A stretch of DNA of 16,334 nucleotides from Anaerolineaceae bacterium (GTDB lineage Bacteria; Chloroflexota; Anaerolineae; Anaerolineales; Anaerolineaceae). The stretch lies in NCBI GenBank assembly GCA_028714615.1, contig JAQTMA010000083.1, forward strand, positions 1 through 16,334, given 5' to 3'. Position numbers and translations under genes: made by a program. Below, piece after piece: positions 1 to 7,183 of this stretch. The notes under the pieces are model-generated. The model was not told the DNA's origin and did not search any database. It saw only the letters and a list, made by a program, of their open reading frames with translations. The stretch's first letter is position 1. Every line of letters starts with the position of its first letter.

Positions 1-2
1 CG

Positions 3-845
3 ATCCTGCCCAGCCGTCCGCGTTTCGAAGTGACTACCTACACCATCAAAAAAGGCGATACGATCTTCGACATCGCCGAGAAGTACGGGCTCAAGGTGCA
101 GTCGATCATGTGGGGCAACTTTGAAACTCTGGGGGACAACCCGGATATGATCTCGCCGGATGTAACACTGGTGATCCTACCGGTCGACGGGGTGTATCAC
201 AAATGGCGCGAAGGCGAAGGGCTGAATGGGGTAGCAAAAGGCTATAATGTGACCCCCGATGCGATTATCGACTGGCCCGGCAACCACTTGACGCGCGAAT
301 CCATCGGTGATTACGCCAAGCCGAACATTGCTCCCGGAACAATGCTGATGGTTCCGGGCGGCCGGCGCGATTATATCTCCCAGGTCGCCGCAGTTCCACG
401 GAAAAGTCCAGGAGCCGGCAGCTACCTTGGGCCGGGATCTTGCGGAACGATTAACGGAGGTGCAGTCGGCACTGGTTCCTTTGTCTGGCCGGTTACTGGC
501 ACGATTACCCAGGGTTTTCTACCAGAGATCAACCATCCCGCCATCGACATTGGAGTTCCCATCGGAACCTCCATCGCCGCGGCGGATACCGGTGTGGTCG
601 TCTATGCGGGCGCCACCTACGACCGGGTGGGGTATGGCAACCTGGTGATCATCGATCACGGCAACGGTTGGCAGACGTTATACGCCCACCAGGGCACGAT
701 ATACGTGTCCTGCGGACAGGGGATTTACAAGGGGGCCGCAATTGGTACGGTGGGGATGACCGGCCACACGACCGGACCACACCTGCACTTCGAGATGCGC
801 AGCGATACGTTAGGGAAGGTCAACCCGCTGAATTTTCTGCCATAA
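3..845 (+). CDS. LysM-LysM-M23 family metalloendopeptidase, 5' end outside the window
   Basis: Secreted or surface peptidoglycan-binding endopeptidase of the lysostaphin/LytM (M23) type, predicted to cut peptide cross-links in the wall. The frame is open through the left edge; a GTG at 30 is possible but has no Shine-Dalgarno sequence and would start right at the first LysM, so the gene most likely begins upstream and its signal peptide is not visible. Numbering from that GTG: LysM 1 at about 2-50 (YTIKKGDTIFDIAEKYG), LysM 2 at about 56-110, a short linker, then the M23 domain at about 150-268. The zinc ligands and catalytic residues are all present: H169 and D173 in HPAID, H220 in YAH, and H251/H253 in HLHFE, so an active enzyme is expected. 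It ends in TAA 17 bp before the convergent neighbour. Domain assignment is secure; the exact wall substrate is not known. Confidence 0.9.
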   Translation: MLPSRPRFEVTTYTIKKGDTIFDIAEKYGLKVQSIMWGNFETLGDNPDMISPDVTLVILPVDGVYHKWREGEGLNGVAKGYNVTPDAIIDWPGNHLTRESIGDYAKPNIAPGTMLMVPGGRRDYISQVAAVPRKSPGAGSYLGPGSCGTINGGAVGTGSFVWPVTGTITQGFLPEINHPAIDIGVPIGTSIAAADTGVVVYAGATYDRVGYGNLVIIDHGNGWQTLYAHQGTIYVSCGQGIYKGAAIGTVGMTGHTTGPHLHFEMRSDTLGKVNPLNFLP

Positions 846-862
846 GGGGTTAGGTGCGGCTT

Positions 863-1858
863 TTACCCGATCTGGATGCTACCCGAACCGACATGGGTAA
901 TGATGATTTCGATCTTGCGAGGCGATTGGCGGTAATTGGGTGATTCCCAGGCGCCTTCATCAGCCCTTCCACCGAAGCGCTTCAACCATTCGTTCGGATA
1001 TTTAATCTCCCCTATCCCAGAATTGCGGACCTCGAGCCGGACGGCGGGTAGAGCCGGTAATTGGATATGAATCGATCCACTGCCGCCGCTCAGGCGCATG
1101 GTAAACGAGGCGCCATCAGGAATCGTCCATTCCATCGCTCCCGAACCTCCACTCACCTGGATGTTCAGGGAATTTCCCGCGATTGGAGCGGTGAAGTGAG
1201 ATGCGCCCGATCCCATCACCACCTTCAGCTTCTGCAAAACCAGCCGGCTGAGATCCACCTGGCTATCGCCCGAGCCCCCGTCGACAGATAGGTCCAGGGG
1301 AATCCGAGTCGTCAATCCAATTTGCCAATTCAGGGATGGATCCCAATAGAGCGGGTTAAGTAGCAAAAAATCAGCTTCATTCCTGGACAGGCGCACTGTC
1401 TTTTTGGTCGTTCCGCTGGAATGGAAATTGATCGTCCCCACGTAGGTAAGTTGAGCATCGATCAGGTTTTGGGAATCAGAGAGTGCAGTGATGGTCACCG
1501 GGCTATCGGAGAAAGCCAGCAGCACGCTGGCCGATTGCGCTGCGCTAATCGGGGTAATGAAATGTTCGGTCCTGGCTTGCACGTCGGGGGAGATGCCAAG
1601 AGTGCGTCCACCCAGGGTGAAGCCAATTACGAGCAACACCGCCAGCCCACCTAGCGCTGCACCCACCAGGGGAGAACGCCGGCTCAAGAGGATATCCAGA
1701 CCGACGAAGATGAGCAGCAGGGGCCATAAACGAAAGACCACGGGCAGATTGATCTGGACGATTGTCCCCAGGTTACTGAGCAACCAGAGCAGTCCAATAC
1801 CGATAAAAATGACCGGCCAAAAGAGTGAACGGTATGGTCGATGCGTATGGCCTTGCAT
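863..1858 (-). CDS. LiaF/LiaI-like transmembrane protein with C-terminal beta-repeat domain
   Basis: 331-residue membrane protein. The N-terminus has about three hydrophobic helices (residues 13-33, 38-58 and 63-83) with the FWPVIFIGIGLLWLLSNLG and LWPLLLIFVGLDILLSRR pattern typical of the LiaI/LiaF-like transmembrane region. The extracytoplasmic part (about 90-331) is rich in Gly/Ser and beta-prone, with recurring GGSG/GSGS turns (GGSGDSQVD, GSGASHF, GGSGAMEW, GGSGSIHI, GSGSIQIG), as in DUF4097/toast-rack type beta-helical domains. In Firmicutes such proteins modulate cell-envelope stress two-component systems; no kinase or regulator lies beside it here, so its role is open. The ATG at 1858 follows GAGAGG on the minus strand. 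A TATAAT element lies about 57-62 nt upstream of the start. It converges with the M23 gene. Confidence 0.75.
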   Translation of the reverse strand: MQGHTHRPYRSLFWPVIFIGIGLLWLLSNLGTIVQINLPVVFRLWPLLLIFVGLDILLSRRSPLVGAALGGLAVLLVIGFTLGGRTLGISPDVQARTEHFITPISAAQSASVLLAFSDSPVTITALSDSQNLIDAQLTYVGTINFHSSGTTKKTVRLSRNEADFLLLNPLYWDPSLNWQIGLTTRIPLDLSVDGGSGDSQVDLSRLVLQKLKVVMGSGASHFTAPIAGNSLNIQVSGGSGAMEWTIPDGASFTMRLSGGSGSIHIQLPALPAVRLEVRNSGIGEIKYPNEWLKRFGGRADEGAWESPNYRQSPRKIEIIITHVGSGSIQIG

Positions 1859-1914
1859 GTACGCCTCTCAATCTTAACTCGCCGGCCGAGACAGCCGCCG
1901 GACTCGGTAGATTA

Positions 1915-1920
1915 ATTATA
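1915..1920 (-). promoter_or_regulatory. Candidate -10 element for the LiaF-like gene
   Basis: On the minus strand the sequence reads TATAAT, a perfect -10 hexamer, giving a predicted 5' leader of about 50 nt before the ATG at 1858. No good -35 match lies 16-18 nt upstream, so this is a tentative call based on one element. Confidence 0.35.
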
Positions 1921-1998
1921 TGCCATCCCTGTCCGTATGGGGATACAGGTTCTTGCAAATTTTTCGGAGGGGCGTCTCACTTGTTCCACCCACAGGGC

Positions 1999-2055
1999 GG
2001 TTGATCAACCTTTGGAGACTCCGATCATACTCGTAGGGACGCACAGGTATGATCG
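1999..2055. repeat. Two small palindromes in the 1859-2482 non-coding stretch
   Basis: GGTTGATCAACC at 1999-2010 is a perfect 12-bp palindrome. Just downstream CGATCATAC (2022-2030) is matched by GTATGATCG (2047-2055), a 9-bp inverted repeat around a 16-nt loop holding GTAGGGACGCACAG. The loop resembles half of the GTAGGG-type palindromes that I recall being scattered in Chloroflexota genomes, but this is a recollection that I cannot test here. No reading frame in this stretch has the look of a gene. The sites could be protein-binding palindromes or decayed repeat copies. Confidence 0.4.
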
Positions 2056-2100
2056 CCTGCTTATCGCGCCGACCTGGTGCAGTGGCGGGATAGACCTACC

Positions 2101-2307
2101 GTAGCCCAGGCACATCGTCCCGACGCCCTTACGGGATCCTTGCCTGGGGTTCTTGGTGGAAGAACCCCAGGCAAGGATGCCTGGGCTACGGCACTACGGT
2201 ACTTTTCAAGAGCCCCAACAAAGGATGGATGGGCTACGGCATTGCTCAAGAGCCCCAGGCAAGGATGCCTGGGCTACGAGAACCGCATGCAAGGATGCCT
2301 GGGCTAC
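2101..2307. repeat. Cluster of palindromic repeat units with a 19-bp inverted repeat
   Basis: A non-coding cluster built from one 25-nt unit whose core, on one strand, is CCCAGGCA, a four-base loop (AGGA or TCCT depending on strand), then TGCCTGGG and CTAC; the unit therefore folds on itself with an 8-bp stem. Copies lie at 2165-2189, 2213-2237 (decayed), 2253-2277 and 2283-2307 (5' half diverged), separated by 23, 15 and 5 nt. An inverted partner is present at 2101-2154: its outer arm 2101-2112 pairs with 2178-2189, and 2136-2154 pairs perfectly over 19 bp with 2160-2178 around a 5-nt loop. About 23 nt of extra sequence interrupts the left arm. The same unit recurs at 7184-7245. This looks like a REP/MITE-like dispersed element without a coding capacity of its own. 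Confidence 0.85.
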
Positions 2308-2335
2308 TGTTATGATCGTTTCAGGGGATTAAAAT

Positions 2336-2374
2336 GATGAACATCTGAGTGAGGGGGGCACCCAGATGTTCATC
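2336..2374 (-). terminator. Intrinsic terminator hairpin, probably bidirectional
   Basis: GATGAACATCTG (2336-2347) is perfectly complementary to CAGATGTTCATC (2363-2374), a 12-bp stem that can extend by GTG/CAC after one mismatch, around a G-rich loop. On the minus strand it is followed by ATTTTAATCC, on the plus strand by TTTATTAGTTTAT. It lies about 110 nt beyond the stop of the Asp-box lipoprotein gene and most likely ends that minus-strand transcript. It also shields the repeat cluster from it. Confidence 0.75.
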
Positions 2375-2482
2375 TTTATTAGTTTATCACGCCCTCAAAC
2401 AGAATGCAAGGGTTTAGTAAACATTCGTCCCGAATAATTGCAAACTGCAACGTTTCTCGGCGTCACAAGGCGACTCAACGCC

Positions 2483-4495
2483 TTATTGGCACCCAACCGT
2501 TGCCAGGGGTGTATTCCCGACCTGGAACGAGCCAACCAGGGTCTTGAGCCACCAGAGCGTTTCACCTGAGGCAGCAAGCTGATTGGCGCTGGTTTGTTGG
2601 GCTTGCGCTAACCCGGTCGCCAGGCACCACTGTGAGCTGCCGGCTTTGAGCAGCATCCATTGATTGTTCCCCCCCTGGGTCACCAGGCTGCCATCCGGAA
2701 GCGCCTGTAAGCCAGGGAAGACGCCGGGGTTCTCCGCCCCGGGTACGGCGGGGAGAGTCACCGCTACCCAGGTTTGCCCGGCATCCTGGCTAAGGCGCAC
2801 TGGAAAATCGGCGCTACCGGAGAGCAAGAGCGCTTTCATGGGTTCACCCGAAAAGGTGACCAATTGGTTCGGCCCAGGCATGCGCAGCTCAACCGAAGGT
2901 CCAGGGTAACTCCATGTACTGCCGCTGTCATTGGAGATCATGATCCACTGCGGAGCAGGGGAGCCCATTCCGCTAATAGTGCTTGCCGTAGGTCCCCAGC
3001 GCATGCAGGAACCGGTCTGTCCCTGCGGGCAAACGGGGGTGCTGGGCGTCCAGGTGAGGCCGCCATCGGTGGTCTGCTCGACGAGCGGGGCGGACGGCTG
3101 GTCTTGCCCGCGCGCCTCAACGGTGAAGAAGGCTTCCACCCGGTCGCCGGCAGCCCAAAAGCCGCCAAAGTTTTCGGGCGAGGCGCCTTCTGGAAGCGGG
3201 ACCGGTTTCCAGGTGACGCCCGAGTCGGTGGTGAGGAATCCCATGAAAAATACCGGGGGCGCGCCATATTCTTTGCTGGCTGCATGGTACGTAGCGTAGT
3301 AGCTACCGGGTTTTCCCCCATCCATGACGACCGAAACGCAGGCGGTGCTCCCCGCGGCTACGCTGAAGGTGTAACCGGCGATGACAGATTTCTCCGTAGC
3401 GGTCGGGACCGTAACCCAGGTCTTGCCGTCATCGCGCGTAGCCCGGATGTTGTTGGTATCGCAATAAGCCACCCAGCCAGGGAAGCTCGGTGTCGTAAAA
3501 AGTTCGTAGCCGCTAATCGTCCCGCTATACTGAAGCCAGGCTGGCTTGCCCAATTGCAAGCTCTGCCAGGTTAAACCCGCACCTACCTGAAAAGGGGTCT
3601 GAGCCAGCAGTAGCGGTTGGGTGGCCTGCACCACCTGTGGGCGGGCAGCCTGCAGCGCCAGGGTATATTGCCCGGCTTTGAGCTGACCCACGCCAGGCAT
3701 AGATTGGGGCACCACAAAGCGACCGTCCAGGTTGCCATCCAGTCCTTGCGAGATATCCCCGAGTTGGATTGGCTGGCCACCCTGGGGCGGGAGCAGCACC
3801 AGGGAATATCCGAAAGCCAATGAACCGATTACCTGGTCTAGTGGAGCCCAGCCTGTCACCTTGACCTCCTGCCCGGCCGTTCCGGAGGTAGGGTTGAATT
3901 CCAATGAAGGGATGGTCTTGCTTTCTCCGCCCGCTGTATTTACCTCTACGTGCAGCTTGGCGCTGACCTGCGTCTCGCGTATCGCGCAGCCTTTCTGGTC
4001 GGCGCCCAGGCATTGCACACCCACCAGGTAATCCCCACTCACCATCGGCTGGGCGCCGTTGTCTTGGATCCACGATATGGCCGGAACATTGAACTGTATG
4101 CGAAAACGCCCGGGTTGATCTGCAGACCAGACTACACTTTGACCCTGTAAAACGATACCGTTCATACATCCTTGCCAGCAAACGTTGGCATGCAGCAAGC
4201 TCTCATTCGACTGAGCCTGAGCAGCGCTCGGTCCACCCGGCAGGTAGCCGTCTATAGCCACCGCTGCCCCCGGTGAGGTTGATTCAGGTTTGAGCTGGAT
4301 CCACGCGCCCACCGGAGTAATGACGACGCCTGTAGCGGTCGGGCTTTGAAGCGGGAGCGGCCCCGTCGATGTTGGGCTGGATTGGGAGGCAGTTGATACT
4401 GGAGGCGCCACCGGTGTGGAGGTCACGGCGGGCTGGCAGGCGCTGACAACCAGAGCCACAAGCATGACGGTTGGTATGATCCTTATCTTCCACAT
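2483..4495 (-). CDS. Asp-box (BNR) repeat lipoprotein, predicted beta-propeller
   Basis: 670-residue exported lipoprotein. The signal peptide ends in the lipobox VSAC with the lipidated Cys at residue 20, followed by a Ser/Thr/Pro-rich linker to about residue 60. Residues 61-185 and 195-305 look like two Ig-like beta domains; the first has Cys residues at 106, 110, 162 and 170 that could form disulfides. Residues 310-670 carry five Asp-boxes, S/T-x-D-x-G-x-T-W: TRDDGKTW 353-360, TTDSGVTW 422-429, TTDGGLTW 475-482, SNDSGSTW 521-528 and SQDAGQTW 569-576. Asp-boxes mark sialidase-like and YCF48-like propellers. The sialidase Arg triad is not recognisable, so an enzymatic role should not be assumed. 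I chose the ATG at 4495 because GGGAGG precedes it by 4 nt and the signal peptide starts there; an in-frame start 12 codons earlier is less good. It lies 69 bp after the next lipoprotein gene on the same strand, so co-transcription is likely. Confidence 0.8.
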   Translation of the reverse strand: MWKIRIIPTVMLVALVVSACQPAVTSTPVAPPVSTASQSSPTSTGPLPLQSPTATGVVITPVGAWIQLKPESTSPGAAVAIDGYLPGGPSAAQAQSNESLLHANVCWQGCMNGIVLQGQSVVWSADQPGRFRIQFNVPAISWIQDNGAQPMVSGDYLVGVQCLGADQKGCAIRETQVSAKLHVEVNTAGGESKTIPSLEFNPTSGTAGQEVKVTGWAPLDQVIGSLAFGYSLVLLPPQGGQPIQLGDISQGLDGNLDGRFVVPQSMPGVGQLKAGQYTLALQAARPQVVQATQPLLLAQTPFQVGAGLTWQSLQLGKPAWLQYSGTISGYELFTTPSFPGWVAYCDTNNIRATRDDGKTWVTVPTATEKSVIAGYTFSVAAGSTACVSVVMDGGKPGSYYATYHAASKEYGAPPVFFMGFLTTDSGVTWKPVPLPEGASPENFGGFWAAGDRVEAFFTVEARGQDQPSAPLVEQTTDGGLTWTPSTPVCPQGQTGSCMRWGPTASTISGMGSPAPQWIMISNDSGSTWSYPGPSVELRMPGPNQLVTFSGEPMKALLLSGSADFPVRLSQDAGQTWVAVTLPAVPGAENPGVFPGLQALPDGSLVTQGGNNQWMLLKAGSSQWCLATGLAQAQQTSANQLAASGETLWWLKTLVGSFQVGNTPLATVGCQ

Positions 4496-4523
4496 GGTGC
4501 CTCCCGTAACATTGTTAAACCTG

Positions 4524-4540
4524 CCAGGCAAACTGCCTGG
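4524..4540. repeat. Small hairpin between the two lipoprotein genes
   Basis: CCAGGCA (4524-4530) and TGCCTGG (4534-4540) form a 7-bp stem with a 3-nt loop in the 69-bp spacer between the two lipoprotein genes. The stem is the same as that of the dispersed repeat unit at 2101-2307, so this may be a worn single copy. It could also act in mRNA processing between the two genes. No T-run follows, so I do not call it a terminator. Confidence 0.4.
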
Positions 4541-4564
4541 AGGATTGCTGATCCGTTTGATGGT

Positions 4565-5077
4565 TTACTGTACCACGATATTCACCCGAAAGATGATCGA
4601 AGGCAGCATGCAGGCCGGTTTTTGAGAGCGGCAAAGTGGATCTCCGGTCGCGCTCAGGGTGGTCTTCCCAGCCATATGCGCCTCATAAACGCCTTGCGCC
4701 CCGCGAATGACCGTAATGCCAACAACTCGGCTAACGATAGCCTCATCCGCAATGCTCGGCGACCAGTTGTAGGTTTCGCCCAGGTTAAGCAAGAACCGTT
4801 GGCCGGCGTGCAACGATATGGTGGCGCCATCATCCTGCAGGGTGACAACCAAACCCCCTCCCACGGGAGTTGATTGGTCCGGTTGCCCGGTGACAGCAGG
4901 GTAAGGTGGTATCGCAGTCGCAGCCGGGCTTGTCGGACTGCCGGTCCCGGTTGGGATCACCGGGAGCGGGGTTTGAACCTGTCCACGAATGATGGTTGGT
5001 TGGCCGGTGCACGCCGCCAGAGCAAGGACGCCAACCATGAAACCGCAACGATAAATGATTCTATCAATAGTGTTCAT
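4565..5077 (-). CDS. Lipoprotein with chagasin (I42)-like / Ig-like domain
   Basis: 170-residue lipoprotein with lipobox LAAC (Cys at residue 23), a Pro/Thr/Ser-rich linker to about residue 73, and a single beta domain at about 76-170. The domain begins VVTLQDDGATISLHAGQRF, continues LNLGETYNW, and has a GAQGVYEAHMAGKTTLSATGD turn region and a Cys pair at 149/156. This arrangement (GxxF-L-L loop with Y-x-W, then an AxGxTTLxA strand) resembles the chagasin/I42 cysteine-protease-inhibitor fold. The canonical NPTTGY motif is not intact, so inhibitor function is only a possibility; a generic Ig-like surface domain is the alternative. The start at 5077 was chosen because GGGAG lies 6 nt upstream and the signal peptide begins there, rather than 12 codons earlier. 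It is followed by the Asp-box lipoprotein gene, with which it probably forms a two-gene unit. Confidence 0.65.
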   Translation of the reverse strand: MNTIDRIIYRCGFMVGVLALAACTGQPTIIRGQVQTPLPVIPTGTGSPTSPAATAIPPYPAVTGQPDQSTPVGGGLVVTLQDDGATISLHAGQRFLLNLGETYNWSPSIADEAIVSRVVGITVIRGAQGVYEAHMAGKTTLSATGDPLCRSQKPACMLPSIIFRVNIVVQ

Positions 5078-5109
5078 TCTTTTCTCCCATCGAAAACGGC
5101 GGAGACCGT

Positions 5110-5169
5110 CCATTTCAAACGGCGGCCACGTAGATCAATGCATTCAAGACGACCGTGCTTTTGAAATGG
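5110..5169. repeat. 10-bp inverted repeat upstream of the lipoprotein pair
   Basis: In the 184-bp gap between the GH63 gene and the small lipoprotein gene, CCATTTCAAA (5110-5119) is matched by TTTGAAATGG (5160-5169) across 40 nt, with a possible inner CGG/CCG pairing. It lies about 35-90 nt upstream of the lipoprotein start. The same gap also holds a 6-bp hairpin GCCAGG/CCTGGC at 5221-5226 and 5240-5245, just past the GH63 stop, that could be a weak terminator or a decayed repeat unit. I saw no convincing -35/-10 pair in the gap. Confidence 0.4.
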
Positions 5170-5261
5170 TTCCTGGGATTGGGTTGCAAGGCTCGTTCCA
5201 AAACCCAGGCAGATCAAAGCGCCAGGATGGGGGAGACACCCTGGCTTACGAACACCTTGCT

Positions 5262-7046
5262 TTATGGTTCAAGACGCGATTTCTTCGTAGCTCGCAAGAC
5301 CATCTCAATGAACAGGGCAGCAGACCAGCCGAAGCTGGTGGCTGCTTTTGCGCCGGGTTCGCCGGTTTCCGGGTTGTAATACTCGTAGATGTCCGGGTAG
5401 CCGACGATCATTTCCAAAGTACGCTCCCGTAATGCCTGGGCGACCTGGTCAAAACCCGAGCGCTCTAATCCCTCCTGGAGCAAGTAGTTGACGTTCACCC
5501 AGGTCGGGCCACGCCACATGGTGGTAGGGCTGTACGCGGCCTGATTGAGAGCCACCGTCGGCACCGGGTAACGCGGCCAGAAAGTAGCCGGGTCGGTCAG
5601 ATGGTTGACCAGGTTCTTCGCAATCGCCGGATCCAATTGCCCGGTAAGCAGGGGAAACAGGCTAAAAGGTGTGATGAGAGAAAGTAGATTTCCCTGACGA
5701 AAAGCGCGATACAAGCCTGCCTGGGGATCATACAGCTTCTGGTTCATTTTGGCCATCAGGGCAGCCGAACGTTGCTCCCAATTGAGGGCGCCGCTTTCAT
5801 CACCGAGCACGTGAGCGATGTGCCCCAGGCTCTCCATCTGGAGGTAGAGATAGGTGTTCAAATCCGGCGAAGCAACCGGCATACCCTCATCCCAGAGCGG
5901 GCTATCATCCAAACCAGACGAATAGGGGTGCTGGTATTCGCAGAGCCCATCGTTGTCCGAATCGTTCTTCTCGAACCACCATTGGTTCCAGTGTACGATG
6001 GGCTCGTAAATCTCGTCCAGGAACTCCTTATCGCCGTCCCTCTGGAATACCTTCCAGGCCGTCCACCCCAGAAGAGGCGGTTTGGTTACGTCAGCGTCGA
6101 TAGGGTATGGAAGGTGTTCGACGATTCCTTCATCGTGGACGGCATCCGGGATCATGCCGTCCGGGCGCTGGTGGTCGAGCATCACGCGGATCTGATCGTG
6201 AGCCAACATCGGATCAACGTGGCTGTAAGCCAGCGCGTGGAAGTAGGCGTCCCATTGCCACACACCGATGTAGTAGATCTTCGAAGGCGTCATCGCCTCG
6301 CGGGTGGTAAAAAAGCGGGTGGAGATCAAACCGGCGCGCATGATCCACCAGGCATAATAATACTGAGTGCGGTAAGGTTCCGGAACGGGTGGAACTGCGG
6401 CAAACCAATCATGCCAGCGCCGCGCCGAATCCAGAAAGGTCGCCTCCAAGGCGGGCATGTACCGGTTAAAACCCAAACGAGGGGTGATGTTGAGCAGAAT
6501 GCCGCAGGTGGGACCATCCTTCAAGCGCAGGTGGACTTCCAGGTTACCGCGCTCATTCATGTTGATCGTGTTTTCAAGAATGGGCCGGTTCGTCGTGTAA
6601 GCCATATTCCGGCGGATATTCCCGGTCACATGGAGTACTCCACCGCGGCGGTCGAGAATGCCATCATTCATGTGGGCTTCAAAGGTAATGCCACAGGCAA
6701 CGGGTGGGATCGAAAGAAGCATGGTCTCCATGTCCGCAAATGTCAGCGAGAACTGCCCGATACGGGTATCCAGATCCAGCCGGTGAGGGAAAGAGGTGAG
6801 CTTGAATTCCAATGGAATGCCGTCCCCATCTGTCAGGCGGAAGTTTTCCACGATGGGCGGGCGCTTACGGTAGCCTGCCAGGTCTTGATCCAGTTTGTAC
6901 CAGCGCTCGACCAGGCGCAGGATGAGTGAAGAGGCGGTTTGTTGCATGACGAGGATACGCGATCCTCGCTCACTAAAAGGGATATGGGTCAGGTCGATGC
7001 GGTTTTTCAATAAGAGGAGATAAGGGGATACAGTCTCAACAATCAT
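5262..7046 (-). CDS. GH63-type (alpha/alpha)6-barrel glycosidase, candidate glucosylglycerate hydrolase
   Basis: 594-residue intracellular glycoside hydrolase (no signal peptide). Numbering below is from a TTG four codons upstream, for 598 residues. Residues 1-200 form a beta-rich N-terminal domain; 215-590 form an (alpha/alpha)6 barrel with the marks of GH63 and related debranching-type enzymes: GVWQWDAYFHAL at 265-276, HQRPDGMIPD at 296-305, SGLDDSPLWDEG at 381-392 with D384 as likely general acid, MWRGPTWVNVNYLL at 514-527, and YEYYNPETGEPG at 558-569 with E559 as candidate general base. Known GH63 glucosylglycerate and mannosylglycerate hydrolases are about 430-450 residues with the same SGxDxSPxWD core; the extra N-terminal domain makes this one larger. 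Placement after GpgS, phosphatase and phosphorylase genes argues for a GG- or MGG-cleaving role; amylo-alpha-1,6-glucosidase is the alternative. I chose the ATG at 7046 because GGAG precedes it by 6 nt. It may have its own transcript, since 257 bp with repeats separate it from the phosphorylase gene. Confidence 0.7.
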   Translation of the reverse strand: MIVETVSPYLLLLKNRIDLTHIPFSERGSRILVMQQTASSLILRLVERWYKLDQDLAGYRKRPPIVENFRLTDGDGIPLEFKLTSFPHRLDLDTRIGQFSLTFADMETMLLSIPPVACGITFEAHMNDGILDRRGGVLHVTGNIRRNMAYTTNRPILENTINMNERGNLEVHLRLKDGPTCGILLNITPRLGFNRYMPALEATFLDSARRWHDWFAAVPPVPEPYRTQYYYAWWIMRAGLISTRFFTTREAMTPSKIYYIGVWQWDAYFHALAYSHVDPMLAHDQIRVMLDHQRPDGMIPDAVHDEGIVEHLPYPIDADVTKPPLLGWTAWKVFQRDGDKEFLDEIYEPIVHWNQWWFEKNDSDNDGLCEYQHPYSSGLDDSPLWDEGMPVASPDLNTYLYLQMESLGHIAHVLGDESGALNWEQRSAALMAKMNQKLYDPQAGLYRAFRQGNLLSLITPFSLFPLLTGQLDPAIAKNLVNHLTDPATFWPRYPVPTVALNQAAYSPTTMWRGPTWVNVNYLLQEGLERSGFDQVAQALRERTLEMIVGYPDIYEYYNPETGEPGAKAATSFGWSAALFIEMVLRATKKSRLEP

Positions 7047-7127
7047 GAATGACTCCAAAAGCAGAAATCGTGCGCAATGTGTTTAAATAGCCCCGTTTTT
7101 GACTGGATATATTGTACTCAGGATTCC

Positions 7128-7154
7128 GCTCGCGCGAGCCCCCAAATTTGGGGG
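7128..7154. repeat. Two adjacent perfect palindromes upstream of the GH63 gene
   Basis: GCTCGCGCGAGC at 7128-7139 is a perfect 12-bp palindrome and runs straight into CCCCCAAATTTGGGGG at 7139-7154, a perfect 16-bp palindrome, sharing one base. They lie about 80-110 bp upstream of the GH63 start codon. Between them and the gene, the minus strand reads TACAAT, a possible -10 element without a clear -35. They could be operator sites for the GH63 gene or a mobile repeat fragment. Confidence 0.55.
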
Positions 7155-7183
7155 AGGGTGAGGTGCGGGATCGAACCAACGAC

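Noticed and set aside
846..862. Terminator between the convergent M23 and LiaF-like genes
   Set aside because: Only a 4-bp GGGT/ACCC pairing is possible in and around the 17-bp gap; not enough to call.
2165..2307. CRISPR-like array of about 25-nt repeats
   Set aside because: Spacings of 23, 15 and 5 nt are irregular and partly similar to each other, the copies diverge strongly, each unit is a hairpin, and no cas gene is present.
2774..3574. 266-codon plus-strand frame opposite the Asp-box lipoprotein gene
   Set aside because: Antisense to five conserved Asp-boxes; Arg/Gly-rich composition typical of a shadow frame.
3525..4181. 218-codon minus-strand frame in another phase of the lipoprotein gene
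   Set aside because: It overlaps the Ig-like and propeller coding sequence fully and shows no domain; out-of-frame shadow.
2483..4495. Calling the Asp-box lipoprotein a sialidase
   Set aside because: Asp-boxes occur in many propellers; the Arg triad and FRIP-type motif of sialidases were not found.
5772..6929. Long open frame (385 codons) on the plus strand inside the GH63 gene
   Set aside because: It is antisense to a gene with complete catalytic motifs; its own translation has no recognisable domain and is a by-product of GC-rich codon use.
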